DNA from: Mesorhizobium sp. WSM3859 | GTDB taxonomy: Bacteria > Pseudomonadota > Alphaproteobacteria > Rhizobiales > Rhizobiaceae | DNA length: 64,000 nt | Reading direction: 5' to 3' | Assembly (NCBI RefSeq): GCF_002295065.1 | Contig: NZ_NSGG01000016.1 | Span: 120,126-184,125, forward strand | Shown here: piece by piece, positions 43,694 to 53,222 of the stretch | How the letters are laid out: every line of letters begins with the position of its first letter | Position numbering within the stretch: position 1 is the stretch's first letter | Made by a program: the position numbers and the translations under genes | Notes under the pieces: model-generated | Seen by the model: only the letters and a program-made list of their open reading frames with translations | Databases searched by the model: none | What the model was told of the DNA's origin: nothing

Positions 43694-44002
43694 ATGCGCA
43701 AGAAGCTTCGCTTTCTTTCGTCCACCGCGCTCGCGCTTCTTATCACGGCCCCCGCTTACGCGGCAGGCTCCGGCATGCCTTGGGAACAGCCGCTGCAGCA
43801 GATCCTGGAGTCAGTCCAGGGACCGGTCGCCAAGATCGTCGCGGTGATCATCATCATCACCACGGGTCTGACACTTGCCTTTGGCGACACGGCAGGCGGT
43901 TTCCGCAGGTTGATCCAGATCGTCTTTGGCCTGTCGATCGCCTTCGCGGCATCGAGCTTCTTCCTTTCCTTCTTCTCCTTCGGTGGTGGGGCGCTCGTCT
44001 GA
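43694..44002 (+). CDS. trbC: TrbC, pilin subunit (VirB2-like)
   Basis: 102 residues: a cleavable signal (ALLITAPAYAAG), then two hydrophobic helices with a short loop (FGDTAGGFRR), the form of cyclised or linear conjugative pilins. AGGTCACTTC lies before the ATG. The stop overlaps the trbD start. Confidence 0.93.
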   Translation: MRKKLRFLSSTALALLITAPAYAAGSGMPWEQPLQQILESVQGPVAKIVAVIIIITTGLTLAFGDTAGGFRRLIQIVFGLSIAFAASSFFLSFFSFGGGALV

Positions 44003-44274
44003 TGGCCACTGGAGAGCAGCATATCGAAGGCTTCGAGGTGCCGCTTCACCGGGCATTGACCGAGCCGATCCTCCTGGGCGGTGCGCCGCGAGCGGTGGCA
44101 ATCCTCAATGGCACAGTTGCCGCAGCCATCGGGCTCGGCCTTCAGCAATGGATAGCGGGGCTGGTGCTCTGGATTGCCGGCCACACGCTGGCGGTCTTTG
44201 CCGCCCGCCGCGATCCGGACTTTGCCAGCGTGCTTGTCTGCCACCTTCGGCTGAGGGGGTGGTTGGCATGCTGA
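44002..44274 (+). CDS. trbD: TrbD, VirB3-like membrane protein
   Basis: 90 residues. PLHRALTEPILLGGAPR near the N-terminus is typical of TrbD/VirB3, followed by two membrane segments and ARRDPDF. It is an inner-membrane partner of TrbE. It overlaps trbC by one base and trbE by 7 bp. Confidence 0.93.
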   Translation: MATGEQHIEGFEVPLHRALTEPILLGGAPRAVAILNGTVAAAIGLGLQQWIAGLVLWIAGHTLAVFAARRDPDFASVLVCHLRLRGWLAC

Positions 44275-46718
44275 ACCTTTCGGAATATCGCGGGAAGGCC
44301 GACCGGCTTGCCGACCATCTGCCCTGGGTCGCACTCGTCGCGCCGGGCATCGTGCTCAACAAGGACGGCAGCTTTCAGCGGACGCTGCGGTTCCGCGGCC
44401 CCGATCTCGAAAGCGCGACGGAAGCCGAACTCGTTGGCATTTGCGCGCGGGCAAACAATGCGTTGAGGCGACTTGGTTCCGGCTGGGCATTGTTCTTCGA
44501 GGCCGAACGCGTCGAAGCGTTGGGCTATCCGCAATCGCGTTTTCCCGACGCGGCGTCGTGGCTAGTCGACGAAGAACGCCGCGCGGCCTTTGAGGGCAAG
44601 GTGGCGCATTTCGAAAGCCGCTATCACCTGACCTTGCTGTTCATGCCATCGCCAGACAGCCAGGCGCGGGCGGAAAGCGCGCTCGTCGACTCGCATCATT
44701 CCGAAGGCGAACGAGACTGGCGCCAGGAGATGGCGCGGTTCCGTGATGAAACCGCGCGTGTGCTGGACCTTCTGTCCGGCTTCATGCCCGAAGTGCGCGC
44801 GCTCGAGGATGCCGAGACGCTAACCTACCTGCACGGCACAATCGCGACCCGCCGCCATCCGGTCGCAGTGCCGGAAACGCCGATGTATCTAGACGGCTTC
44901 CTGGTCGATGTGCCGCTTACCGGCGGCCTGGAACCGATGCTGGGCGATCAGCATCTGCGTACCCTCACCATCCTCGGCTTCCCGAACCTCACCCGGCCCG
45001 GGATCCTCGACGCCCTCAATAATCAGGATTTTGCCTATCGCTGGGTGACGCGGTTCATTCCGCTCGACAAGACTGCCGCCACGAAGACGCTGACACGGTT
45101 GCGGCGGCAGTGGTTTGCCAAGCGCAAGTCAATCTCGGCCATCCTGCGCGAGGTTGTGACCAACGAGCCGGTCCCGCTGGTCGACAGCGATGCCGACAAC
45201 AAGGCGCTCGACGCCGACGAAGCCCTTCAGGCGTTGGGTGGGGACCACGTCGGCTTCGGCTATCTGACCACTACCGTGACGGTGTGGGACGAGGACCGCC
45301 AAGCCGCCGCGGAGAAACTCCGCGCGGTCGAGCGCGTCGTCAACGGACTCGGCTTCACCACCATCCGCGAAAGCGTCAATGCGGTCGAGGCCTGGCTCGG
45401 CTCGTTGCCCGGTCATGTCTACGCCAATATTCGCCAGCCGCTCGTTCACACCCTGAACCTTGCCCACCTCATGCCGCTGTCGTCGGTGTGGGCCGGCCCG
45501 GCGACGAACGAGCATGTCGCGAAAGTCACCCAGACCGACGCCCCGCCGCTTCTCTTCGCCGAGACGAGCGGGTCAACTCCATTCCGGCTTTCCACCCATG
45601 TCGACGATGTCGGTCACATGCTGATCGTTGGTCCGACCGGCGCCGGCAAGTCGGTGCTGCTTGCGCTGGTAGCTCTGCAGTTCCGACGCTATGCCGGCGC
45701 GCAGGTCTATGTCTTCGACAAAGGCAATTCCGCTCGTGCCGCAACGCTCGCCATGGGTGGAGAACACCACGCATTGGGGGCGGACGGTTCTCTTGCCTTC
45801 CAGCCGCTTCGCAATATCGGCGACCAGGCCATGCGCAGCTGGGCCGCCGAATGGATCGCCGGCCTCATTGCTCATGAGAACGTAACTCTCACGCCCGAAG
45901 TGAAGGAGGCGGTCTGGTCGGCTCTCAGCAGCCTTGCCACTGCGCCAGCGCAAGAACGCACACTGACGGGGTTATCGGTCCTGCTTCAGTCCAATGCGCT
46001 GAAGTCTGCCTTGATGCCCTACACACTCGATGGTCCCTACGGCCGGCTGCTCGATGCCGATGATGATCGGCTGGCCTTGTCCGATGTGCAGTGTTTCGAG
46101 ACCGAGCAACTGATGCACAGCCAAGGCACTGTCACGACGCCGGTGCTCACCTATCTCTTCCATCGTCTTGAGGAGCGGTTCGACGGACGGCCGACACTGC
46201 TCATACTCGACGAGGCGTGGGTCTATCTCGACAATCCGCTCTTTGCCGCCCGCATCCGCGAATGGCTGAAGGTGCTGCGCAAGAAGAACGTCTCGGTCAT
46301 CTTCGCCACGCAGTCGCTTGCCGACATCGCCGGCTCGGCAATAGCACCGGCAATCATCGAGAGCTGCCCTCAGCGCATCTTTCTTCCCAATGATCGTGCC
46401 GTGGAACCGCAGGCTAGGGCAGCCTACGAACGCTTCGGTCTCAACGAGCGGCAGATCGAGCTTGTCGCTCGCGCCACGCCGAAGCGCCAGTACTATCTGC
46501 AGTCGCGCCGCGGCAACCGGCTCTTTGAGCTCGGCCTCGGCCCGATTGCTCTCGCCCTTTGCGGTGCCTCCGATCCTGCCAGCCAGACGCTAATCGGTAG
46601 CGTGCTGTCCGAGCACGGGCAGGACGGCTTTGCCGCTCGGTTCCTGAATGCGCGCGGACTCGATTGGGCCGCCGAGCTTCTCAAGCAATTCCCTCAACCC
46701 AAGGAGCAATCGTCATGA
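44268..46718 (+). CDS. trbE: TrbE, VirB4-type ATPase
   Basis: 816 residues, the usual length. Walker A is GPTGAGKSVLL (about residue 455) and Walker B is LLILDEAWVYL (about residue 645). MLNLSEYRGKADRLADHLPW is the normal TrbE start, at ATG 44268 inside the trbD end. It is the largest ATPase of the mating-pair channel. Confidence 0.96.
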   Translation: MLNLSEYRGKADRLADHLPWVALVAPGIVLNKDGSFQRTLRFRGPDLESATEAELVGICARANNALRRLGSGWALFFEAERVEALGYPQSRFPDAASWLVDEERRAAFEGKVAHFESRYHLTLLFMPSPDSQARAESALVDSHHSEGERDWRQEMARFRDETARVLDLLSGFMPEVRALEDAETLTYLHGTIATRRHPVAVPETPMYLDGFLVDVPLTGGLEPMLGDQHLRTLTILGFPNLTRPGILDALNNQDFAYRWVTRFIPLDKTAATKTLTRLRRQWFAKRKSISAILREVVTNEPVPLVDSDADNKALDADEALQALGGDHVGFGYLTTTVTVWDEDRQAAAEKLRAVERVVNGLGFTTIRESVNAVEAWLGSLPGHVYANIRQPLVHTLNLAHLMPLSSVWAGPATNEHVAKVTQTDAPPLLFAETSGSTPFRLSTHVDDVGHMLIVGPTGAGKSVLLALVALQFRRYAGAQVYVFDKGNSARAATLAMGGEHHALGADGSLAFQPLRNIGDQAMRSWAAEWIAGLIAHENVTLTPEVKEAVWSALSSLATAPAQERTLTGLSVLLQSNALKSALMPYTLDGPYGRLLDADDDRLALSDVQCFETEQLMHSQGTVTTPVLTYLFHRLEERFDGRPTLLILDEAWVYLDNPLFAARIREWLKVLRKKNVSVIFATQSLADIAGSAIAPAIIESCPQRIFLPNDRAVEPQARAAYERFGLNERQIELVARATPKRQYYLQSRRGNRLFELGLGPIALALCGASDPASQTLIGSVLSEHGQDGFAARFLNARGLDWAAELLKQFPQPKEQSS

Positions 46719-47440
46719 TGCGGCGCCGTTTTCTCTCCACCCTGATCACTATTTCTCTGATCGCCAAGCCGATGGCCGACTATGTCCAGCCGGCCTATGC
46801 ACTCATCGTGTTCGATCCCTCGAACTACGCGCAGAACGTTCTGACGGCGGCGCGCTCGTTGGAGCAGATCAACAACCAGATCCAGTCGCTGCAGAACCAG
46901 GCAACCATGCTACAGAACATGGCACGCAATCTTCAGAGTTTGGATTTCTCCTCCGTGGGTCAGCTGACCGGCGCGCTGCATCGCATCGATGGACTGATGG
47001 ACCAGGCGAGCGGCCTGAGCTTTGATCTGGACAAGCTCCAGAACCAGTGGCGCAACCAATATCCGGAAAGCTACGACGCCACCATCAAGGTCAGCAATGT
47101 GGCGAACGCCGCGCGCGAACGCTGGCAAAGCGCCATGCAGGCGTTCCGACAGACCATGGGTGTGCAGTCGCTGATCGTCGAGAATGTCCGAGGCGACGGT
47201 GACCTGCTTGCCCATCTCGTCAACCGCAGCCAAGGGGCGGCCGGCGCGCTTGAGGCAAGCCAGGCCACCAATCAGCTGATCGCGCTTTCGACCAAGCAGC
47301 AGATGCAGATCCAGACGCTGCTTGCGACGCAGTTTCGGGCTGAGGCTGAGGATGCCGCCCGCAAGGCGCAATCCGAGGAAGCCGCCCGCGAGACGACAAA
47401 GCGCTTCCTGGGCACCGGCACGGCCTATCCCGGCAACTGA
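46715..47440 (+). CDS. trbJ: TrbJ, VirB5-like protein
   Basis: 241 residues, with a signal peptide (LITISLIAKPMADYVQPAYA) and a long helical body rich in Gln and Asn (EQINNQIQSLQNQATMLQNM), as in TrbJ pilus-tip proteins. Strong AAGGAG before ATG 46715, which overlaps the trbE stop; a second ATG follows directly. Confidence 0.93.
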   Translation: MMRRRFLSTLITISLIAKPMADYVQPAYALIVFDPSNYAQNVLTAARSLEQINNQIQSLQNQATMLQNMARNLQSLDFSSVGQLTGALHRIDGLMDQASGLSFDLDKLQNQWRNQYPESYDATIKVSNVANAARERWQSAMQAFRQTMGVQSLIVENVRGDGDLLAHLVNRSQGAAGALEASQATNQLIALSTKQQMQIQTLLATQFRAEAEDAARKAQSEEAARETTKRFLGTGTAYPGN

Positions 47441-47473
47441 TCACCAGTTCTTCAATACGAGAGAGGTGGCGGC

Positions 47474-48796
47474 GTGAACGACCTCGGGGTCATTGATCGC
47501 TTCATGGAGACTTTTATCCGCTATATCGATAGCGGGTTCGGTCTGCTTTCGGGCGACGTCGCCTTCCTCACTACGACTTTAATTGGCATCGACATCACGC
47601 TTGCCGGCCTGGCCTGGGCATTCGGCGGCGAGCCCAACATTCTAGCCCGCCTCATCCGCAAGGTTCTCTATGTCGGCGTCTTCGCCTTCATTCTGAACAA
47701 TTTCAAAAACCTTGCCGACATCATCTATCGGTCCTTTGCCGGTCTCGGCATCAATGCGTCTTCCGGCAATCTGTCCGCCGACAATCTGCTGCATCCAGGC
47801 CGCATTGCCGCGACGGGCTTCGAGGGTGCGTGGCCGCTTCTCGATCAGGCGAGCCAGTTGCTTGGTTTCCCCGAAATTTTTGGCAACGCGCTCACCATCT
47901 TCGTGCTGCTCTTGGCCTGGTTCCTGGTCATCATCGCCTTTTTCATTCTCTCCATCCAGCTCTTCATCACCATCCTGGAATTCAAACTCACCACGTTGGC
48001 AGGCTTCGTTCTCGTGCCCTTCGCGCTGTGGAACCGCTCGTCGTTTCTGGCCGAGCGCGTGCTTGGTAATGTGATCTCGTCGGGCATCAAGGTGATGGTG
48101 CTCGCCGCCATCGTCGGTATCGGGTCCACGCTCTTCGGCGAGTTCGCTTCAGCGCTGCAGGGCAAGGAGCCGGACTTGGCCGCTGCCATGTCGCAAGTGC
48201 TCGGGGCGCTGGCGCTGCTTGGGCTCGGCATTTTCGGCCCTGGGATCGCCTCGGGTCTTGTCTCCGGCGCGCCACAACTTGGCGCGGGCGCAGCACTTGG
48301 GACTACCGCGGCAGCGGCCGGTGCATCGCTCGTTGCCGGAGGTGCGGCATTCGCCGGCGCGCGCATGGCAACTGGCGGCGGGCTTGCCGCCATCCGAGCC
48401 GGCACGACCATTGGCTCGGCAGCTTCCTCGGCATGGCAGTTGGGACGAGCAACCTCGCCCGAGACCGGCCTGTCCGGTGTGGCTGCTGGAATGCAGGGCG
48501 TGGCGGGTGCCGCCAGCGGCGCCGCGATGCGAGCAGCACGATCTGCCGGGGGAGGGTTCGCGCGCAGCGCCGATTCCGGGCGCGAAGCCGCATGGACCGC
48601 GACCGGCGGTGCGCCGACCGCGTTAATGGCCGGAAGTCCAGCCGGTACCGCCGCTAACGCCGCGCCCATCTGGGCGAGGCGCTTGCGTTCCGAGCAGACC
48701 GCTCGTGCTCATCGCCACGCCGCCGTACAGGCCGTCCGCGACGGTGACAGACCGGGCGGCAGCGCCAATCCCTCTCTCAATGACAAGGACGACTAG
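47474..48796 (+). CDS. trbL: TrbL, VirB6-like polytopic protein
   Basis: 440 residues with about six membrane segments in the first 290 and an Ala/Gly-rich soluble tail. GTG start with GAGAGGTGG before it. The usual small trbK (entry exclusion lipoprotein) between trbJ and trbL is absent: only 33 bp separate them. Confidence 0.93.
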   Translation: MNDLGVIDRFMETFIRYIDSGFGLLSGDVAFLTTTLIGIDITLAGLAWAFGGEPNILARLIRKVLYVGVFAFILNNFKNLADIIYRSFAGLGINASSGNLSADNLLHPGRIAATGFEGAWPLLDQASQLLGFPEIFGNALTIFVLLLAWFLVIIAFFILSIQLFITILEFKLTTLAGFVLVPFALWNRSSFLAERVLGNVISSGIKVMVLAAIVGIGSTLFGEFASALQGKEPDLAAAMSQVLGALALLGLGIFGPGIASGLVSGAPQLGAGAALGTTAAAAGASLVAGGAAFAGARMATGGGLAAIRAGTTIGSAASSAWQLGRATSPETGLSGVAAGMQGVAGAASGAAMRAARSAGGGFARSADSGREAAWTATGGAPTALMAGSPAGTAANAAPIWARRLRSEQTARAHRHAAVQAVRDGDRPGGSANPSLNDKDD

Positions 48797-49528
48797 ATGC
48801 TCTTCAAGCGACCCGTTCAACGTTACGGCAAGACGCCCGAGCCGGTCACGCCGTATCAGAAGGCCGCCCAGCTGTGGGATGAGCGCATCGGCTCATCGCG
48901 GGTGCAGGCCCGGAACTGGCGGCTGATGGCTCTTGGCTGCCTGGCTTTGACGACTGGGCTCTCCGGCGGACTCGTGTGGCAGTCGATGCAGAGCCGTATC
49001 GTGCCATACGTCGTCGAGGTCGACCGCTTCGGTGAGGCGCGCGCCGTTGCACCGGCAATCCGGGACTACGAGCCGTCCGATGCACAGATCGCCTGGCATC
49101 TCGGCCGCTTCATCCAGAATGTCCGTTCCGTCTCCACAGATCCGGTGCTGGTGCGGCAAAACTGGTTGGCGGCCTACGACTTTGCCACCGACCGGGCGGC
49201 GCTCTTCCTCAACGAGTACGCCAAGACGAACGACCCCTTCGGTCAGATCGGCACGCGAAGCGTGTCGGTGCAGGTGACCAGCGTGATCAGGGCTTCCGAC
49301 AGCTCGTTCCAGGTCAAATGGGCTGAGCAGGTTTTTGAGCGCGGCAGCCTTGCCAGCACGACGCGCTGGACGGCGATCCTCACCATCGTGACTCGCCCGC
49401 CGAGCAATACTGACCAGCTGCGCAACAACCCGCTCGGCGTCTTCGTCAATGCCATCGACTGGTCGCGTGAGCTCGACAGCGCCGCGCCGACATCCGTTTC
49501 CCCGAAGGAGCCTGCAAATGAAAAATAG
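48797..49528 (+). CDS. trbF: TrbF, VirB8-like protein
   Basis: 243 residues. A short cytoplasmic N-terminus (FKRPVQRYGKTPEPVTPYQK) and one membrane segment near residue 50 precede a periplasmic NTF2-like domain. It bridges inner-membrane and core parts of the channel. It starts immediately after the trbL stop and overlaps trbG. Confidence 0.95.
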   Translation: MLFKRPVQRYGKTPEPVTPYQKAAQLWDERIGSSRVQARNWRLMALGCLALTTGLSGGLVWQSMQSRIVPYVVEVDRFGEARAVAPAIRDYEPSDAQIAWHLGRFIQNVRSVSTDPVLVRQNWLAAYDFATDRAALFLNEYAKTNDPFGQIGTRSVSVQVTSVIRASDSSFQVKWAEQVFERGSLASTTRWTAILTIVTRPPSNTDQLRNNPLGVFVNAIDWSRELDSAAPTSVSPKEPANEK

Positions 49529-50546
49529 AGTCCCATCATTCCGTGCCGCGCTACTCCTTTCCGCGTCAGCAGCCGTCCTTCCCGCTTGCGCCTCGAAGCC
49601 GGTGCCACCGCCTGAGATTTCCTACGATGCTGCCGACTTCAAACCAGCCGCGATCGAAAAGCCACCGGAGAAACCGGTGAAGATTGTCCAAGTCCCAAAG
49701 CCGCTACCGCTCCCGGGCCAGTTGCAGCCCGATCCGGATAAGGTCGCTGAGGAAAAGCGCTCCCCTGAAGAAAGGGTCACCGATGCCAACAAGGCGGCCA
49801 CGCAGCAGCCCACCAGATACGGCTATGTCAATGCGGTCCAGGTCTATCCCTTCACCGACGGCGCACTTTATCAGCTCTATGCCGCGCCGGAGCGCGTCAC
49901 CGATATCGCTCTACAGCCGGGCGAGAAGTTAACAGCCGTGTCGGCTGGCGACACCGTGCGCTGGGTCATCGGCGACACCGTCAGCGGCACCGGCGACAAT
50001 CAGCGCACCCATGTGCTGGTCAAACCGTTCGCGCCGGGGCTTAGCACCAATCTGGTGATCACCACGGAACGCCGGACATACCACCTGCAGCTTCAAAGCA
50101 CCGAGAAAACTGCAATGGCGGCGATCTCCTGGACCTATAGCGAAGACCAGATCATTGCGTTGCGCCAGCGCAATGCGCAGGCCGACGCCGCCATGCCGGC
50201 AGCTTCAAATGTGGCGCTCGAAAACATTCGCTTCCGCTACTCGATCAGCGGTGACACGCCGCCTTGGCGGCCGACGCGTGCCTTCGACGACGGCAACAAG
50301 GTTTATATCGAATTCCCGCGGCGCATCGATCAGGGTGAGGCACCGCCACTCTTCATCGTCGGTGCTGACGGGAGCAACCAGCTCGTCAATTACCGCATGC
50401 GCGGGAACTATTACGTCGTCGATCGTCTCTTTGCCGCCGCCGAATTGCGCCTCGGCGTCAAGGAGCAGCAAGTAGTCCGCATCACCAGGATCGACGGCCG
50501 GCAACCGCCGCGGCGAATACCGCTCTTTGCGCGGTCCAGCAGATGA
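49518..50546 (+). CDS. trbG: TrbG, VirB9-like core protein
   Basis: 342 residues. A lipoprotein-type signal ends in AVLPACAS, so the Cys is probably lipidated. A Pro-rich linker is followed by the VirB9 fold (YPFTDGALYQLYAAPERVTD, then a C-terminal FVVD-like block). Outer-membrane core component. AAGGAG lies before ATG 49518. Confidence 0.95.
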   Translation: MKNRVPSFRAALLLSASAAVLPACASKPVPPPEISYDAADFKPAAIEKPPEKPVKIVQVPKPLPLPGQLQPDPDKVAEEKRSPEERVTDANKAATQQPTRYGYVNAVQVYPFTDGALYQLYAAPERVTDIALQPGEKLTAVSAGDTVRWVIGDTVSGTGDNQRTHVLVKPFAPGLSTNLVITTERRTYHLQLQSTEKTAMAAISWTYSEDQIIALRQRNAQADAAMPAASNVALENIRFRYSISGDTPPWRPTRAFDDGNKVYIEFPRRIDQGEAPPLFIVGADGSNQLVNYRMRGNYYVVDRLFAAAELRLGVKEQQVVRITRIDGRQPPRRIPLFARSSR

Positions 50547-50556
50547 GGGAGCGCTC

Positions 50557-51774
50557 ATGACCGATACTTCCCGACCAGATGCACCGCCGAAACTCGACCC
50601 CGAGCAGCTGCAGTTGCGGGCTTCTCCCCGGCGCGCCGTGCGGTTCAGGCGCGGCGTGATCGTCGCTATCGTTGCAGTTGGATCCGGCGCAATTCTAGGC
50701 GTCACGATGATAGCGCTTCAGGGGCCGGCGTTGCGTATCAAAGAGCGGGCGGAAGACCTCTACAACACCGAACGTAAGCCAACCGCGGAGGGACTTGAAA
50801 CGCTTCCCAAGGACTATTCCGTATTGAAGCCGAAGCCTCCCGTGCTTGGGCCACCTCTGCCCGGCGATCTCGGCCGCCCCATCCTTGAACGCCAGCGACA
50901 GCTTGGCATCGCCCCGGGGCAGGAGGCTTCCGCCGAGGAGCAGCGGCTTGCCCAGCAGGCGATCGAGGCACGTGAGTCGCAAGTCATGTTCCGGATCGAG
51001 AACCGGCCCAGGGAAACGAAGGTCGCCGACAATACGCAGGGAGCGCGGCCGCCGTTTGAAGCACCACTTGCACAACCCGATGCGGGAGACGCAAGGGCTT
51101 CCGTTGCACCGGCTGAGGGTGATCAGAACAATCAGCAGCGCAAGCTCGACTTTGTCAGCCAGCAGAGCACAAATGGGATCTACAATCCGCACACGCTGCA
51201 GACTCCGGCTTCGCCTTATCAGCTGATGGCCGGCAGCGTGATCGCCGCAAGCCTCATCACCGGCATCAATTCCGACCTGCCTGGCCTCGTGGTTGCACAG
51301 GTTACCGAGAATGTGCACGACACCGTCACCGGCAGCACCTTGCTCATCCCGCAGGGCTCGCGGCTCATCGGCACCTATGACAGTGTCGTCGCTTTTGGAC
51401 AGAAGCGCGCGTTGCTAGTCTGGCAGCGCATTGTGATGCCCAACGGGTCATCGATTGAAATCGACAATCTGCCAGCGACAGATACTGCCGGCTATGCAGG
51501 GCTGGAGGACCAGGTGGATTTCCACACTTGGCAGCTGATCAAGGGAGTTGCTCTAGCCACGCTGCTGGGCGTCGGCACCGAGTTGAGCTTCGGGGACAAC
51601 GAAAGCGATCTGCTCAAGGCAATCCGCGAATCCACTCAGCAGAACGTCAGTCAAGCTGGCCAGCGCATCACCGAAAAAAACCTCAATATTCAGCCGACAA
51701 TCACCGTCCGTCCTGGTTGGCCGCTCCGCGTCATCGTGCACAAGGACATCGTGCTACGACCATACACAAATTGA
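50557..51774 (+). CDS. trbI: TrbI, VirB10-like core protein
   Basis: 405 residues. A cytoplasmic head with one membrane segment (about 38-58), a Pro-rich periplasmic linker, then the TrbI/VirB10 barrel (ASPYQLMAGSVIAASLITGI, SRLIGTYDS, PGWPLRVIVHKDIVL). It senses ATPase energy and gates the outer channel. trbH is absent between trbG and trbI (10-bp gap). Confidence 0.95.
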   Translation: MTDTSRPDAPPKLDPEQLQLRASPRRAVRFRRGVIVAIVAVGSGAILGVTMIALQGPALRIKERAEDLYNTERKPTAEGLETLPKDYSVLKPKPPVLGPPLPGDLGRPILERQRQLGIAPGQEASAEEQRLAQQAIEARESQVMFRIENRPRETKVADNTQGARPPFEAPLAQPDAGDARASVAPAEGDQNNQQRKLDFVSQQSTNGIYNPHTLQTPASPYQLMAGSVIAASLITGINSDLPGLVVAQVTENVHDTVTGSTLLIPQGSRLIGTYDSVVAFGQKRALLVWQRIVMPNGSSIEIDNLPATDTAGYAGLEDQVDFHTWQLIKGVALATLLGVGTELSFGDNESDLLKAIRESTQQNVSQAGQRITEKNLNIQPTITVRPGWPLRVIVHKDIVLRPYTN

Positions 51775-51787
51775 ATAGGAGCCGCTC

Positions 51788-52060
51788 ATGGCGAACCTGA
51801 AATTAGGAAAGCTTCCGGACCGGACGCCTTCCAAGATCACCATCACCGTCAGCGCGGGCCTCAGCCAAGCACTGAAGGACTACGCGGCGCTTTACCGTCA
51901 GACCTACAATGAGTCTGAGACAGTAGCTGAGCTCATTCCATTCATGCTGGTCGGGTTCTTGGAAGGCGATCGCGCGTTTGCCAAGGCCAGAAAGGAAAGC
52001 TTGCCTGCCGCCGGCATGTCAGAGAAATCGCGACGCGTGTCAGGTTCAGGTTCCGAATAA
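51788..52060 (+). CDS. DUF2274 protein
   Basis: 90 residues. Starts MANLKLGKLPDRTPSKITIT and continues ...LKDYAALYRQTYNESETVAE, the DUF2274 pattern, found right after trbI in many conjugative islands. Its RHH-like look (beta strand plus helices) suggests DNA binding, but the role is not known. It ends the trb run. Confidence 0.85.
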   Translation: MANLKLGKLPDRTPSKITITVSAGLSQALKDYAALYRQTYNESETVAELIPFMLVGFLEGDRAFAKARKESLPAAGMSEKSRRVSGSGSE

Positions 52061-52364
52061 TTATAAAGTTTGGTCAATGGGCAAGCCGCAGCGCTGAGTA
52101 GCAGAGCCGTAATGGGGTGCGTCGCTGGTCAGTGAAAGAATGGGCCGAACAATCCAACCTCCTTAGGCGGATACAAAGTGGAGCCCTGCCTGCAGGTTCC
52201 GGCCGGCCCTCTGCCATGCGACCCCCTTTGGGAAATACGCGTCGTCACAGGATCATAAAGTGGCGCCATATGTCTCGCCAAGCCTGGCAGCTAATTCCGG
52301 TCTCATTTGGTGGTCCGTCGTTTTTGCCTCGCCGGAAGTCTGGACTCGTCGAAGAGTCAAAGCC
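52061..52364. other. Region between trb operon and fnrN
   Basis: About 300 bp with no recognisable gene. It marks the change from transfer genes to respiration genes and should contain the fnrN promoter, next to the element at 52365. Confidence 0.4.
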
Positions 52365-52378
52365 CTGATTTCGGTCAG
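52365..52378 (+). promoter_or_regulatory. Possible FNR/FixK box upstream of fnrN
   Basis: CTGATTTCGGTCAG is a CTGA-N6-TCAG palindrome, three bases away from the anaerobox TTGAT-N4-ATCAA, 86 bp before the fnrN ATG. The same CTGA-N6-TCAG form occurs before fixN (53788). It suggests autoregulation by FnrN. Confidence 0.35.
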
Positions 52379-52463
52379 CCTCCAGCATGGACAAACTGCC
52401 GCAAGGATTTCTCTGCCATCGCTTGCTATCCTGCCGAAACTTGGGATCGATGGCGCGAGCGTA

Positions 52464-53222
52464 ATGACAGTACAGCAGGACATTCACAGTTCCGGCATTC
52501 CCGTTCTTTGCCTGTCTTGCGCCGCACGGCATCGCGGGATCTGTGGTGCGCTCGATCGAAACCATTTGGTTGGGCTCGCCAAGACTTCGTCGCGGCACAA
52601 AATCGAGCCGGGGGTCGAACTGATCGCCGACGCCGCGGCTGTCGACAGCTATTCAAACATGCTTTCAGGCGTTGTGAAGCTGACGAAGTGCCTTTCGGAC
52701 GGCCGCCAGCAGATTGTCGGTCTTCGGTTCGCACCGGATTTTCTGGGCCGGCCCTTCAAGGTGAAAAGCACGATCAATGTGGAAGCGGCAACCTCCGTCT
52801 CGCTGTGCTCGTTTCCGAAGGCGGCCGTTGAACGGATAATGAAGGAATCACCGGAACTCCAGCTTCGCTTGCTCAAGCAGACGCTGAACGAACTCGATGA
52901 GGCACTTGAATGGATGGTGACTCTCGGGCGCAAGACCGCACCCGAGAAGGTGGCGAGCTTTCTCCTCATGATCGCCCAGAATATGGATTCCAGTATCGAC
53001 CCGGCGGCTAGGTCCTCATGCTTCGATCTGCCGCTGACACGTGCCGACATCTCTGATTTCCTTGGACTGACGAACGAGACCGTGAGCCGCCAGCTTACGC
53101 GATTGCGGGCTGACGGCGTGATCCGGATCAAGAACAACCGCCATGTAACGGTGGACAGCATGAGCCGGCTGGAGCAGCGCTGCGGCGGCCGAGGCTCGCG
53201 GCAACCGGCCTTTGAGACCTAA
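52464..53222 (+). CDS. fnrN: FnrN, oxygen-sensing Crp/Fnr regulator
   Basis: 252 residues from ATG 52464; the frame continues upstream but relatives start at this point. Cys 16, 19, 27 (CLSCAARHRGIC) and Cys 115 (SLCSFP) give the four 4Fe-4S ligands of an FNR-type sensor, so it reads oxygen directly, unlike FixK. A cyclic-nucleotide-like fold and a C-terminal HTH (LTRADISDFLGLTNETVSRQ) follow. It should activate fixNOQP and fixGHIS under low oxygen. The symbol fnrN versus fixK is by the N-terminal Cys cluster. Confidence 0.93.
   Translation: MTVQQDIHSSGIPVLCLSCAARHRGICGALDRNHLVGLAKTSSRHKIEPGVELIADAAAVDSYSNMLSGVVKLTKCLSDGRQQIVGLRFAPDFLGRPFKVKSTINVEAATSVSLCSFPKAAVERIMKESPELQLRLLKQTLNELDEALEWMVTLGRKTAPEKVASFLLMIAQNMDSSIDPAARSSCFDLPLTRADISDFLGLTNETVSRQLTRLRADGVIRIKNNRHVTVDSMSRLEQRCGGRGSRQPAFET

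Noticed and set aside
45110..45877. 255-residue plus-strand frame within trbE
   Set aside because: Low-complexity Arg-rich shadow of TrbE.
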